Of a stretch of 64,000 nt of DNA, positions 33,616 through 42,283 are shown in pieces. The DNA is from Candidatus Gastranaerophilales bacterium (GTDB lineage Bacteria > Cyanobacteriota > Vampirovibrionia > Gastranaerophilales > Gastranaerophilaceae). Every line of letters starts with the position of its first letter. The stretch's first letter is position 1. The translations under genes and the position numbers were made by a program. The notes beneath the pieces are model-generated. The model worked only from the letters and a program-made list of their open reading frames with translations, had not been told where the DNA came from and searched no databases. The stretch is taken from NCBI GenBank assembly GCA_947624645.1, contig CANQLG010000003.1:1-64000 (forward strand), in the 5' to 3' direction.

Positions 33616-35415
33616 TTATCTTTGTAAAATTGTATCTGGTACTTCATAGTATTGGCAAGAAGGACATTTTTCTTTTGCATAGTATAATCCTTCTTCTCCT
33701 TTAAATCTTGATTTATAGTTTGCTATAACTCTTGAGGGGTATTGAGGTTTTTTTATACAGTATACATAAGCATTTTCATTTTCGCCTGAACCCAAAGATT
33801 TAATTTGCATAAACCTGGAATCTTTATATTCAACATAAACGGGTCTTTGCGTATTTGAGTTAGGATCTGAAATTCTTGTATTAATCCAATATTTTTTACC
33901 GATATAATTAACTCCGAGTGTTTTTAAAATACCGTTTAACTCGGGGATATTAGGTACTCTGCCTCCGTTTGCCATACAGTATGCTTCTTTATCGTATCTG
34001 GTTTTCATTACCGGAGTTTGGTTTACTAAATCAAAGGCAGGAGAACAAAAACTTTGTTTCCATATTTGAGATTCCTGTGTAATTGTCATATTGTCGTATT
34101 CCTCAAACGGATAATAGCACAGTCTTATTTTATCCGTATTTTTTTGAACGGCGGAATTTAATCTTGATTCTTCCGTTTCATATTGCGAATTTATCATTAT
34201 GGAAGGATTATAATTATATCCTTTTTGTATCAACTCGTTAAGTACTTCGGGAGTTACTTCTTTTACGCTGAAATTAACATGTTTTTTTTCGGTATTTATT
34301 ATATCCTTTTTTGGCAGTTCAAAAGAACTTGTTTGTTTGGTTTCTATTCCTGCAAATTCTTTTAATTTATCCACATCAAAAGGTTTATTCATCATATCTT
34401 TTAAATTTGCAGCTTGTTCTTTTTTGACATTTCTGTAAAAGAATAATTTATTATTAAATCCGTAATTGGAAGTATTTTTTGCTATACAGTATACGGAAGG
34501 TGTAACTTTTTCAGGTTTTCTTATTATTTCGTATGACATATTTTTAAAATGGAGTACAAGCGGATATTTACCGTCTTTATCACTTGTCCAATAATATTTT
34601 TCTCCGAAAGTATCAAATTTATTAAATATAATATGATAAATTTCAAGATAATTTGGAACTTTTGCATCCATGGAAGAACAGAAGTTTTCAGCTTCATAAT
34701 ATTCTTCTTGAGGAATTGATTCGGATGTATAAAAGAAAGGTATTTTAACTTCATCTCTTGACATTTTTTTCTTTGCATAAGGGCTTACATTATTTATCTT
34801 TAAAAATTCCGTAGAGTAACTAATCGGCAATTTTGAGCTTTTGTATTTATCCTGATTTTGAATATTTGATATTTTTGTTATTTCATTAAAACCTTTATAG
34901 GCACAAAATATTATGTAGATAATAAACAGGAATATTATAAAATATTTTAATTTTGAATTTTTCTTTTGGCGAAGATTTAGTCCCGGTACAATAAGCGCAG
35001 GTACTATAAAATATATAAAAACTCCCAAAACAATAGAAGGGAAAAGCATGGATATTGTACTCATAAAAAAGGTGAAAATAAATGTTACATTCGCAGCATC
35101 TTTATTTATTATTACCAGAAATATTGCGCTTGCAATTAATATAAACAGTATAAAAGCAAGGAAAAAGGCTATACTTAAAGGATAATTAATGTATAGCACT
35201 TCTTTTTTTAATTCCGAAATATTATTTTTAACTTTATCTGAAAAAAGTATTAAATATATAAACAATATAAATCCGTTTAAATACAGACTTAAATATGTAT
35301 AATAGTCTTTACTTCCTTTTGTATATAGAAAAATAGCTATATTTGCCAATATTATAAACAATGTTATGACAATATTTAACTTTAATAATTCTTTAGGACT
35401 TGAAATTTTTTTCAT
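33616..35415 (-). CDS. membrane protein with two DUF1566/lectin-like domains
   Basis: A 599-residue protein. The first 175 residues hold five or six hydrophobic segments. Two related extracytoplasmic domains follow. In the first (about 236-310): A-E-N-F-C, K-V-P-N-Y-L-E-I, Y-Y-W-T-S and V-Y-C-I-A. In the second (about 480-570): K-E-A-Y-C, R-V-P-N-I-P-E-L, K-Y-W-I-N and V-Y-C-I-K. This cysteine, proline-glutamate and tryptophan layout is that of DUF1566/Lcl or sulfatase-modifying-factor-type folds, often adhesive. A strong AGGAAGG site precedes the ATG. It lies upstream of the M49-like gene with a 15-base gap, so they are probably cotranscribed. Confidence 0.72.
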   Translation of the reverse strand: MKKISSPKELLKLNIVITLFIILANIAIFLYTKGSKDYYTYLSLYLNGFILFIYLILFSDKVKNNISELKKEVLYINYPLSIAFFLAFILFILIASAIFLVIINKDAANVTFIFTFFMSTISMLFPSIVLGVFIYFIVPALIVPGLNLRQKKNSKLKYFIIFLFIIYIIFCAYKGFNEITKISNIQNQDKYKSSKLPISYSTEFLKINNVSPYAKKKMSRDEVKIPFFYTSESIPQEEYYEAENFCSSMDAKVPNYLEIYHIIFNKFDTFGEKYYWTSDKDGKYPLVLHFKNMSYEIIRKPEKVTPSVYCIAKNTSNYGFNNKLFFYRNVKKEQAANLKDMMNKPFDVDKLKEFAGIETKQTSSFELPKKDIINTEKKHVNFSVKEVTPEVLNELIQKGYNYNPSIMINSQYETEESRLNSAVQKNTDKIRLCYYPFEEYDNMTITQESQIWKQSFCSPAFDLVNQTPVMKTRYDKEAYCMANGGRVPNIPELNGILKTLGVNYIGKKYWINTRISDPNSNTQRPVYVEYKDSRFMQIKSLGSGENENAYVYCIKKPQYPSRVIANYKSRFKGEEGLYYAKEKCPSCQYYEVPDTILQR

Positions 35416-35475
35416 AAAACCTTCCTAATTAGAATATTACAATAAAATTATATTTTTTTATTCATATTATTATTG

Positions 35476-35481
35476 TATAAT
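35476..35481 (+). promoter_or_regulatory. -10 element (TATAAT) of kdsD
   Basis: A perfect TATAAT would place the transcription start near 35488. That leaves a 23-base leader holding AAGGAAGG, which supports the GTG start of kdsD over the ATG at 35487. The -35 region is just a T-run. Confidence 0.55.
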
Positions 35482-35510
35482 TATAAATGATTTTTAAGGA
35501 AGGTGTAAAA

Positions 35511-36494
35511 GTGGAAATTATACAAAAGTCAACAATGGGGGAACTTGCAAAAGAAGTGTTCCAAATTGAATCTGATTCAATATTAAAACTGAAAGAAAGA
35601 ATAAATGATAATATAGAACAGGCAATTTCATTAATTATAAATTCAAAAGGCAGGGTAATCGTTACGGGAATGGGGAAATCCGGTTTAATAGGCAGAAAAA
35701 TCGCTGCTACTTTGTCATCGACAGGTACACCTTCATATTTTTTACATCCGGCAGAAAGTACACACGGAGACTCGGGTATAATTACGAGAGAAGATGTTGT
35801 AATAGCAATATCAAATAGCGGAGAAACTCAGGAACTGTTAAATTTATTGCCTTTAATTAAACGTTTTGAAGTACCGTTGATAGTCTTAGCAGGCAACAAA
35901 AATTCAACTTTAGGAAAAAGTGCTGATATTTATTTTGATATTTCGGTAGAAAAGGAAGCATGCCCGTTAGGTAAAGCCCCAACGGCAAGTACTACCGCAA
36001 CGCTTGCTATGGGTGATGCTTTGGCAATATGTTTACTTAAAAAGAGAGGATTTTCAGCCGAAGACTTTTTACTATATCATCCCTCAGGCGCTCTTGGCAA
36101 GGGTGTTTTGTATATGGTAGGTGATTTGATGCTTAAGGATAAGTCACTTCTTCCTATTGCGCATGAAGATGATACTTTCTTAGAAACGGTAGATTTGATA
36201 TCTAAAAAGAAATTGGGATGTGCCTTGATTGTTGATTCTGATGAAAAATTAACGGGACTGTTAACGGATGGTGATATAAGAAGAATTTTGTTAAGATATC
36301 CCGATGTTTCTGTATTAACAAATAAAAATGTTATGACAAAAAATCCTAAAACAATATCAGCAGAGTCGATGGCAACAAAAGCTTTGGCGTTTATGGAAAA
36401 ATATTCTATTACTGCACTTGCGGTTTGCGATGAAAATAATCATCCGACAGGTATAATTCATATCCATGATTTATTGAGAGCAGGAGTTGCATAA
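35511..36494 (+). CDS. kdsD: D-arabinose 5-phosphate isomerase (SIS plus CBS pair)
   Basis: A 327-residue enzyme making arabinose 5-phosphate, the first step to Kdo of lipopolysaccharide. The SIS domain has V-T-G-M-G-K-S-G-L-I-G and A-I-S-N-S-G-E-T-Q-E, then G-K-A-P-T-A-S-T-T-A and Y-H-P-S-G-A-L-G; two CBS motifs follow, ending I-H-D-L-L-R-A-G. I chose the GTG start because AAGGAAGG is seven bases upstream; an ATG 24 bases earlier coincides with the likely transcription start. It overlaps kdsC by one base (TAATG), so the two are coupled. Confidence 0.95.
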   Translation: MEIIQKSTMGELAKEVFQIESDSILKLKERINDNIEQAISLIINSKGRVIVTGMGKSGLIGRKIAATLSSTGTPSYFLHPAESTHGDSGIITREDVVIAISNSGETQELLNLLPLIKRFEVPLIVLAGNKNSTLGKSADIYFDISVEKEACPLGKAPTASTTATLAMGDALAICLLKKRGFSAEDFLLYHPSGALGKGVLYMVGDLMLKDKSLLPIAHEDDTFLETVDLISKKKLGCALIVDSDEKLTGLLTDGDIRRILLRYPDVSVLTNKNVMTKNPKTISAESMATKALAFMEKYSITALAVCDENNHPTGIIHIHDLLRAGVA

Positions 36495-36997
36495 TGAAAA
36501 CAAAAGAATTGGAACTGAAATTATCGAAAATAAAACTGGTTGCATTTGATGTTGACGGTGTAATGACGGATGGAAGCCTTACTTTTGATGAGAACGGAGT
36601 TGAATATAAAACTTTTAACGCCAAAGATGGGCAAGGTATTGTTATGCTTAATAAAGCAGGAATAATTACAGCTATAATTACGGCGAGAGATAACGGAACG
36701 GTTAAACATAGGTTTGAAACTTTGGGTATGAGTAAGCTTTATATGGGTCAAAAAAATAAAATTCTTGCAATGAAAGAACTCGTTGCTGAATATAAATTAG
36801 ATTTATCTCAAGTTGCCTATATGGGTGATGATTTACCCGATTTATGCGTTTTAAAAGAAGTAGGACTTGCCTGCTGCCCAAGTGATGCGGTTGAAGAGGT
36901 GAAAAAAGTCTGCCATTTTGTTTCTTCCTTTGGTGGCGGTAAAGGCGCTATAAGAGAACTTACGGATTTAATTTATAAGACTCAATTTAAACAATAA
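36494..36997 (+). CDS. kdsC: 3-deoxy-D-manno-octulosonate 8-phosphate phosphatase
   Basis: A 167-residue HAD phosphatase that removes phosphate from Kdo 8-phosphate. The nucleophile motif is F-D-V-D-G-V-M-T-D-G (D19 and D21), with T-A-R-D-N as motif II and M-G-D-D-L-P-D as motif IV, and no cap domain, as expected for KdsC. It is coupled to kdsD. Its 3' end overlaps the convergent coaX by 30 bases. Together with kdsD this indicates a lipopolysaccharide-bearing outer membrane; kdsA and kdsB are elsewhere. Confidence 0.94.
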   Translation: MKTKELELKLSKIKLVAFDVDGVMTDGSLTFDENGVEYKTFNAKDGQGIVMLNKAGIITAIITARDNGTVKHRFETLGMSKLYMGQKNKILAMKELVAEYKLDLSQVAYMGDDLPDLCVLKEVGLACCPSDAVEEVKKVCHFVSSFGGGKGAIRELTDLIYKTQFKQ

Positions 36998-37726
36998 ATT
37001 CATCCCAATTAAGGTTAAATCGGGATTTACATAATCAAATTTACGTTTTAGAAACTTGCTTATAACTGTTGAATATCCGCCTGTTGCAATAATTGTCGGT
37101 TTTTCTCCGATTTCTTTTTCGCAGGCATCTATTAATCCATCAATCATTGCTGCATGACCTATTACAATCCCGGATAACATAGCATCTATCGTGTTGGTAC
37201 CTATTGTATGGTCAGGAGTTTCAATGCTTAATTTAGGTAATTTGGAAGTACGATTGCTGAGTGCTTCCGCCTGAATTTTCATGCCGGCTGTAATTATTCC
37301 GCCTATAAATTCCTGATTTGAGTTTACTATGTCAAATGATGTTGCTGTCCCAAAATCAACTACTATTGCGGGTGATTTATATAAGTATGCCGCAGCACAG
37401 GCATTTGCAATTCTGTCTGCTCCCACTTGGGAGGGAATATCGGTTTTTATTTTGATATTCATTTTGCTTTTGTGTGAAATAATTATTGAATCAATATTCA
37501 AATATTTTTTTATTGCGGTTTGCAATTTTTCTGTTAATTGAACGACTACACTGGATATAATTGCATTAGTGATATTGATATCTTTTAAAAGATTTTTTAG
37601 AAAAACACCGTATTCATCTTCCGTTCGATTTATCTCTGTTGAAAGACGCCACGAATGGACAATTTTATCCTCATCAAAAATTCCTAAAGTTATATTTGTA
37701 TTTCCTATATCAACAGTCAGCAGCAT
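36968..37726 (-). CDS. coaX: type III pantothenate kinase
   Basis: A 252-residue ASKHA-fold kinase that phosphorylates pantothenate, first step of coenzyme A synthesis. The phosphate-binding motif is V-D-I-G-N-T-N (residues 5-11), the pantothenate and cation site G-A-D-R-I-A-N, the catalytic V-D-F-G-T-A-T-S-F-D and the ATP-side I-A-T-G-G-Y. GAGG lies just upstream of the ATG. panB and panC, which supply its substrate, are 15 kb away in the window. Its end overlaps kdsC antisense by 30 bases. Confidence 0.96.
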   Translation of the reverse strand: MLLTVDIGNTNITLGIFDEDKIVHSWRLSTEINRTEDEYGVFLKNLLKDINITNAIISSVVVQLTEKLQTAIKKYLNIDSIIISHKSKMNIKIKTDIPSQVGADRIANACAAAYLYKSPAIVVDFGTATSFDIVNSNQEFIGGIITAGMKIQAEALSNRTSKLPKLSIETPDHTIGTNTIDAMLSGIVIGHAAMIDGLIDACEKEIGEKPTIIATGGYSTVISKFLKRKFDYVNPDLTLIGMNLLFKLSLIN

Positions 37727-37802
37727 TTTTTAACCTCACTTTTATTCTACCAAAAACAAATTTTATGCTACAATTATGGAAATTTTACAATAAGGAGCGA
37801 TT

Positions 37803-38105
37803 ATGTACGATATTTTATTACAAAGTTTTCAGTTAAAATCAATGAGTATTTTTGAAGCCGGCATGCTGATATGTTTCGGGGCTAGCTGGCCTTTTGCGGT
37901 TATGAAAACATACAGGACAAAGGCTGTAAAGGGAAAAAGCAGGCTTTTTCTTTCTCTTATTATTATAGGCTATTTATTCGGTATAATTAATAAAATCATT
38001 AATTCTATGGATTTTGTTTTTTGGCTGTATGTTATAAACTTATTACTGGTAAGTTCGGATTTTGTGTTATGTCTGATTTATAGAAATATAAAGGAGCCGC
38101 AATGA
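37803..38105 (+). CDS. PQ-loop (SemiSWEET-like) small membrane protein
   Basis: A 100-residue protein with three hydrophobic segments, the arrangement of SemiSWEET half-transporters. The first ends in G-A-S-W-P-F-A-V-M-K-T-Y-R-T, followed by the basic K-G-K-S-R turn and G-Y-L-F-G-I-I-N-K. Similar PQ-loop proteins of unknown substrate occur in many gut Firmicutes. A clear AAGGAG site precedes the ATG, and its stop overlaps the next start (ATGA), so the two are coupled. Sugar transport is only a possibility. Confidence 0.7.
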   Translation: MYDILLQSFQLKSMSIFEAGMLICFGASWPFAVMKTYRTKAVKGKSRLFLSLIIIGYLFGIINKIINSMDFVFWLYVINLLLVSSDFVLCLIYRNIKEPQ

Positions 38106-39103
38106 ACAAAAAATCAATGATATATATATTAACGATAATATTTGCAATTATTCAGGCAAATACAGCATTCGCAATAACAAATATTCCTGAAAGAGTGAGT
38201 ACTGCTGCTGTTTCTTTAGCTCAAGATGAAGATAATATTGATAGTGAAGAAACTGATATTATAAAAAGAGTAAGTTTGAGAGATAAATTCAGACGCAGTC
38301 CTGAAGCTCAAATTAACAGTTTTTTTAAAGCTTATGATAAATATTCATCCAAAAATAATATTGAAAAGTTAAAAGGATTATATTCGGAATCTTTTATTAA
38401 TAATGACGGTTTTGATAAAGAAACTGTTTTTAAATTAATGCAGATGTCTGCTGATACATATAAAGAAATAAAATATTCAACTAATATACAAAGTATAAAA
38501 ATAGACGGTAATTATGCGGTAGTCAAAGTACATGAAGTCGCAACTGGTGAAACATTAAAACCTATGGAAAAAGTTGGAGATACGGGTTTTATTAATTCTG
38601 ATATTTATTATACTGATTATTTGAGAAAAGAGGATAACAGATGGAAGCTTCTGAGTAATGTAATTGATTATGAAAAAGTTGATTTGAAATATGGCGAAGC
38701 CAAAACTATAAATGTTGAAATAAATGCACCCGAATATATTTCGGAAGGAAAACAGTATGAAATAACAATGAAAACAAATACTCCAAGTGAAATGTTTTTG
38801 GTTGGTTCAATAGTTAACGAAGAAATTACTTATCCTCAAAAATCCGAACAGGACGTATATAAAGCGATAAAAAACGATGAATTATCAAGATTGGTTTATG
38901 CAAACAAAGATAATAAAAATGAGTATGCAACAGTGTCTTTAGCAATAACAAGGGCAAAAGTTGAGCCTGATACTTTAGTATTAAATATGACAGGGATTGC
39001 ATTTGTAATGAAAAGAGTTAATGTTTTACATTTAAATAAAGTTAATATAGAAAAGGAGGATAAAAATGCAAAAGAAGAACAAAAACAATTATCAGTTAAT
39101 TGA
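38102..39103 (+). CDS. secreted protein with an NTF2-like domain
   Basis: A 333-residue exported protein with a signal peptide (cleavage near A-F-A). Residues about 70-190 have the alpha-plus-beta pattern of NTF2/SnoaL-like domains, with F-F-K-A-Y-D-K-Y and a closing R-W-K-L-L-S-N-V-I. A second beta-rich part (about 205-305) may be an Ig-like module. The end is lysine-rich and overlaps the next gene by 38 bases. The gene is coupled to the small membrane protein upstream. Specific function unknown; such domains often bind ligands or peptidoglycan partners. Confidence 0.7.
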   Translation: MNKKSMIYILTIIFAIIQANTAFAITNIPERVSTAAVSLAQDEDNIDSEETDIIKRVSLRDKFRRSPEAQINSFFKAYDKYSSKNNIEKLKGLYSESFINNDGFDKETVFKLMQMSADTYKEIKYSTNIQSIKIDGNYAVVKVHEVATGETLKPMEKVGDTGFINSDIYYTDYLRKEDNRWKLLSNVIDYEKVDLKYGEAKTINVEINAPEYISEGKQYEITMKTNTPSEMFLVGSIVNEEITYPQKSEQDVYKAIKNDELSRLVYANKDNKNEYATVSLAITRAKVEPDTLVLNMTGIAFVMKRVNVLHLNKVNIEKEDKNAKEEQKQLSVN

Positions 39104-39560
39104 TTTTGGGAGCATAATAAAATATTTTGTAATGTGGCTGATATTCGGTCTCATTGCATACGGTATCAAAATGGTAGTTTTGAGAGCGTTTGAAGCATCT
39201 CCTACTCATCAAGTCGGCAATGGTATTTTAACTTTATATGAGGTGCATAATACCGGTGCGGCATTTAATTTATTTGCCGGTCAGCAGGAAATTATTATTA
39301 CTGCATCTGTTATAGCATTACTTATATTAACAGGATTTGCAATAGTATGGTCCGGCAGGCTGTCTTATCAGGCTGTATCTGCTATGTCTCTGTTAAGTGC
39401 AGGTATTACAATGAATTTATGGGAAAGATTGAATCTGGGTTATGTAATTGATTATATCCATTGTGAATTTGCGCCTAATATACCGGTATTTAACGTTCCT
39501 GATATTATGATATTTATAGGTGCTGTTTGTCTTATACTTTCCGTATTTTCAAAAAGATAA
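39066..39560 (+). CDS. LspA-like signal peptidase II, catalytic Asp position is Glu
   Basis: A 164-residue four-helix membrane protein with the landmarks of prolipoprotein signal peptidase: N-T-G-A-A-F (62-67), G-Y-V-I-D-Y-I (125-131) and F-N-V-P-D (142-146), which supplies one catalytic aspartate. The other, normally in G-N-x-x-D-R, reads M-N-L-W-E-R, so E120 stands where Asp is expected. The enzyme cuts lipoprotein precursors at the lipidated cysteine. A strong AAAGGAGG lies before the ATG, inside the end of the upstream gene. It may be an active variant, or a paralogue with the true lspA elsewhere. I therefore give no gene symbol. Confidence 0.75.
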   Translation: MQKKNKNNYQLIDFGSIIKYFVMWLIFGLIAYGIKMVVLRAFEASPTHQVGNGILTLYEVHNTGAAFNLFAGQQEIIITASVIALLILTGFAIVWSGRLSYQAVSAMSLLSAGITMNLWERLNLGYVIDYIHCEFAPNIPVFNVPDIMIFIGAVCLILSVFSKR

Positions 39561-39575
39561 CAGGTAAAGGCAGTA

Positions 39576-40502
39576 ATGACAAAAAAGTATGTATTTAGTG
39601 TCCAATCTTTAAAAGAACCGTTAAGGTTGGACACTTTTTTGTCATCAATTGATATATTTAACTCCCGCTCTCAAGTGCAGAACTTAATAAAAAAAAATCA
39701 GGTTTTTGTTAATGATGAAATAAAAAAACCTTCTTATCTTGTTAATAATGATGATGAAATTACAGCTATCTTAAGTGAATCATTATCTATATTGATAGAA
39801 CCTGAAAATATCCCTTTAGATATTGTATGGGAAGATGAAGATATATTGGTTGTAAATAAGCCGAAAAATATGTTAACTCATCCGACTTTAAAAGAAACAA
39901 AATCAACTTTGGTAAATGCATTATTGTATAAATATGGATATGATGGATTATCGGACATAAACGGGATAATGCGTCCGGGGATAGTTCATAGGCTTGACAG
40001 AAATACTTCGGGGCTTTTAATGGTTGCAAAAAATAATGCCGCACATGAATTTATATCGGAACAAATTAAAACAAAAACAGCAATCAGAAAATATTTGGCT
40101 GTTGTTCACGGAAATTTTGAACAAGAAGAAGGAATAATAGATTTACCAATCGGAAGAAATCCAAATAAACCCGAAAAAATGGCTGTAATTGATACGGGAA
40201 AACCTTCTGTAACATACTATAAAGTACTTGAAAATTTTAAAGGTTATTCTTTTATTGAATTAACGCTCCATACAGGCAGAACCCATCAAATCAGAGTTCA
40301 TATGAGCCATATAAATCATCCTATTATAAATGATTCACTGTATAATAATATTCCGTTTAAAGTAAAAACAACTCAGCAAGTGCTGCAAGCTTACAAGCTT
40401 CATTTTACCGCTTTAATAAATAATGATATAATTGAACTTGAAATAAAACCTGATAATGAAATAGAAAAAGTCTTAAAATTTCTTAGGAGTAATCAAAAAT
40501 GA
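39576..40502 (+). CDS. RluD-family pseudouridine synthase
   Basis: A 308-residue RNA modification enzyme. An N-terminal S4 RNA-binding domain (L-D-T-F-L-S-S-I) is followed by the RluA-type catalytic domain: V-N-K-P-K-N-M-L-T-H-P, the catalytic G-I-V-H-R-L-D-R-N-T-S-G-L and the T-G-R-T-H-Q-I-R-V-H block. The S4 domain points to RluC or RluD, acting on 23S rRNA. It follows the LspA-like gene by 15 bases, an order (lspA then rluD) common in bacteria, which supports the LspA call. The stop overlaps the next start. Confidence 0.93.
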   Translation: MTKKYVFSVQSLKEPLRLDTFLSSIDIFNSRSQVQNLIKKNQVFVNDEIKKPSYLVNNDDEITAILSESLSILIEPENIPLDIVWEDEDILVVNKPKNMLTHPTLKETKSTLVNALLYKYGYDGLSDINGIMRPGIVHRLDRNTSGLLMVAKNNAAHEFISEQIKTKTAIRKYLAVVHGNFEQEEGIIDLPIGRNPNKPEKMAVIDTGKPSVTYYKVLENFKGYSFIELTLHTGRTHQIRVHMSHINHPIINDSLYNNIPFKVKTTQQVLQAYKLHFTALINNDIIELEIKPDNEIEKVLKFLRSNQK

Positions 40503-40861
40503 AAAGTAAATATGTATTTATAACTGTTGAATCGATATTATTTATACTGTTTTTATATTTGATAATAATAAATTACAATATAAAAACCACCTCGCAATTT
40601 GCAATTTCTATGAATAACGGAGTTGTTGAATTGAGTACATTTTTTGTAGTAATCGGGATATATGTTTTTGGAATATTATCAGGATTTGTGTATTCAATGG
40701 TGCTTGGTTCAAGATATAAAGACCAAATAGAATTTTATGCAAGAAAAACCGAAAAATTATCCGTACAAAATGAAATAGATACGGATGAAAGAGAAGCACT
40801 TCAAAGAAAAATTGCTTCACTTGAAATAGCACTTGATAATGCTTTAAAAAATAAAAAATAA
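40499..40861 (+). CDS. LapA-like membrane protein with coiled coil
   Basis: A 120-residue protein with two hydrophobic segments (about 6-26 and 46-70) and a charged C-terminal coiled coil, the layout of LapA/DUF1049 proteins, which help envelope assembly in some Gram-negatives. The second segment contains G-I-L-S-G-F-V-Y-S. Coupled to the pseudouridine synthase by an ATGA overlap with TTAGGAG upstream. The family match is by layout and a weak motif, so function is tentative. Confidence 0.6.
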   Translation: MKSKYVFITVESILFILFLYLIIINYNIKTTSQFAISMNNGVVELSTFFVVIGIYVFGILSGFVYSMVLGSRYKDQIEFYARKTEKLSVQNEIDTDEREALQRKIASLEIALDNALKNKK

Positions 40862-41024
40862 TTATTTAAAAACTCATTTATAGTTATTTCAAAGTCAAAA
40901 ACTTTGAAGTAATTTTTAGCATAAAAAATTAAAAAATATTAAGAAGCTTTTTATATTTTGTCAAAAATTAAAATTGATTGTTTTAATAAAAGCACAAAAT
41001 AAAATAAACGAAAGAAGTAAGATA

Positions 41025-41696
41025 ATGATAATACCTTTAATTTTCCCTTTCCCTAAAAATTCAAATACACAACCCGATAAAAAGAATTCTAAAATATCAA
41101 AAGATTCAATCCAAAGGTCTTTGTCTCAAGAGCCTCAAGATAATTCTGTAATATACGGTTTAACAAAAAATATTGCCGGCAAGGCAGAAATTCAAAGTTC
41201 TAAAAAAAACCAAGAACAAAAAGAAGATATGTTGATAAAAACAGGCATGAGTTTTTTAACTAATATTCCCGCAAATTATAAACATAAAGAACTGCCTTGT
41301 ATAGCGGAAAATGAAATAAGAAAAGTTAAAGCTCAAAACGGAATTATTATATTGCATAATAATAAACCATTTGACGGAATAGTAAAAGATAAAACCAAAA
41401 ACGGTAAATATTATGAGATGATAGTACAAAACGGTATGCCGTTAAAAAGGCAGTTGGTAAAAAATATTGAAGACAACGGAAATGTAAATATAATAAGTGT
41501 TGACTTCGTTAAAAGATATAACGGCGGTTTTTTTGCGAAGAATGTGGAACATATAACGGTAAGTCCCGACGGATATAAAGTATCAAAAAATCAGCCCTAT
41601 GAATACCGATATAAATCAATATATAAAACGCATCCATATACAATAAGATTTTCGCCCTCCGGTGATTTTGAATTTGTGACTAAACACAGAAGATAA
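41025..41696 (+). CDS. hypothetical protein, basic and partly repetitive
   Basis: A 223-residue protein I do not recognise. The first 70 residues are polar and probably disordered (asparagine, lysine, serine, glutamine). The C-terminal 130 form a beta-rich domain with K-N-G-K-Y-Y-E-M-I-V-Q-N-G-M-P-L, resembling short MORN-like strands (F-D-G-I-V-K-D and related). I chose the ATG with GAAAGAAG upstream; an in-frame start 51 bases earlier exists. It lies alone before the ribosomal operon. MORN-type repeats can bind membranes or glycans, but this is only a hint. Confidence 0.55.
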   Translation: MIIPLIFPFPKNSNTQPDKKNSKISKDSIQRSLSQEPQDNSVIYGLTKNIAGKAEIQSSKKNQEQKEDMLIKTGMSFLTNIPANYKHKELPCIAENEIRKVKAQNGIIILHNNKPFDGIVKDKTKNGKYYEMIVQNGMPLKRQLVKNIEDNGNVNIISVDFVKRYNGGFFAKNVEHITVSPDGYKVSKNQPYEYRYKSIYKTHPYTIRFSPSGDFEFVTKHRR

Positions 41697-41740
41697 TTTA
41701 ATATAATTTAAAACAACAAAAAGAATATTATAGTATTTTG

Positions 41741-41769
41741 TTGACAATGGATTATGCTTGTAGTATCAA
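41741..41769 (+). promoter_or_regulatory. probable promoter of the rpsL-rpsG operon
   Basis: A perfect TTGACA (41741-41746) is followed after 17 bases by TATCAA (41764-41769) as -10. This places the transcription start near 41776, giving a leader of about 115 bases. Confidence 0.55.
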
Positions 41770-41780
41770 TAAATGTATAT

Positions 41781-41880
41781 GATGGAAAGCGAGTGGTTTG
41801 TTTGTGCTGAACGACCACAGTCGGTAACCAAATGACGGCGAGGAGGCGGCAGGCGGTTACGGATAGAAAATAAACATACA
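41781..41880 (+). promoter_or_regulatory. GC-rich structured leader upstream of rpsL
   Basis: In an otherwise AT-rich genome this leader is notably GC-rich, with the run GACGGCGAGGAGGCGGCAGG. GTGGT (41793-41797) can pair with ACCAC (41814-41818), and GTAACC (41824-41829) with GGTTAC (41855-41860). It reads as a conserved RNA fold, possibly a ribosomal-protein autoregulatory site or another cis-regulator. No small open frame explains the composition. A clean AAGGAG follows just before rpsL. Confidence 0.5.
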
Positions 41881-41890
41881 AGGAGAAAAC

Positions 41891-42268
41891 ATGCCAACAA
41901 TAGCACAGTTAGTACGTAAAGAACGTAAAAGAACAACTGATAAGACTAAATCGCCGGCGTTAACAAATTGCCCTCAAAGAAGAGGAGTTTGTACAAGGGT
42001 ATATACAACAACCCCTAAAAAACCAAACTCAGCTTTAAGAAAAGTAGCAAGGGTAAGATTAACGAACGGATTTGAAGTTACTTCATATATTCCCGGTATC
42101 GGACATAACTTGCAGGAGCACTCTGTTGTATTAATCAGAGGCGGCAGGGTTAAGGATTTACCTGGTGTAAGATACCACATAGTAAGAGGTACTTTAGATA
42201 CAGCAGGCGTCGCAAACAGAGCTAAATCAAGATCTAAATACGGCGCTAAGAGAGCTAAAAAGAAATAA
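41891..42268 (+). CDS. rpsL: 30S ribosomal protein S12
   Basis: A 125-residue decoding-site protein. The streptomycin-contact loops are wild-type-like: [11 protein letters not shown] and [12 protein letters not shown]. The basic C-terminus S-R-S-K-Y-G is complete. It has a strong AAGGAG and is first gene of a two-gene str-type operon with rpsG; fusA and tuf, which usually follow, are absent because a terminator comes directly after rpsG. Confidence 0.99.
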   Translation: MPTIAQLVRKERKRTTDKTKSPALTNCPQRRGVCTRVYTTTPKKPNSALRKVARVRLTNGFEVTSYIPGIGHNLQEHSVVLIRGGRVKDLPGVRYHIVRGTLDTAGVANRAKSRSKYGAKRAKKK

Positions 42269-42283
42269 GAAAGGCGATTTATA

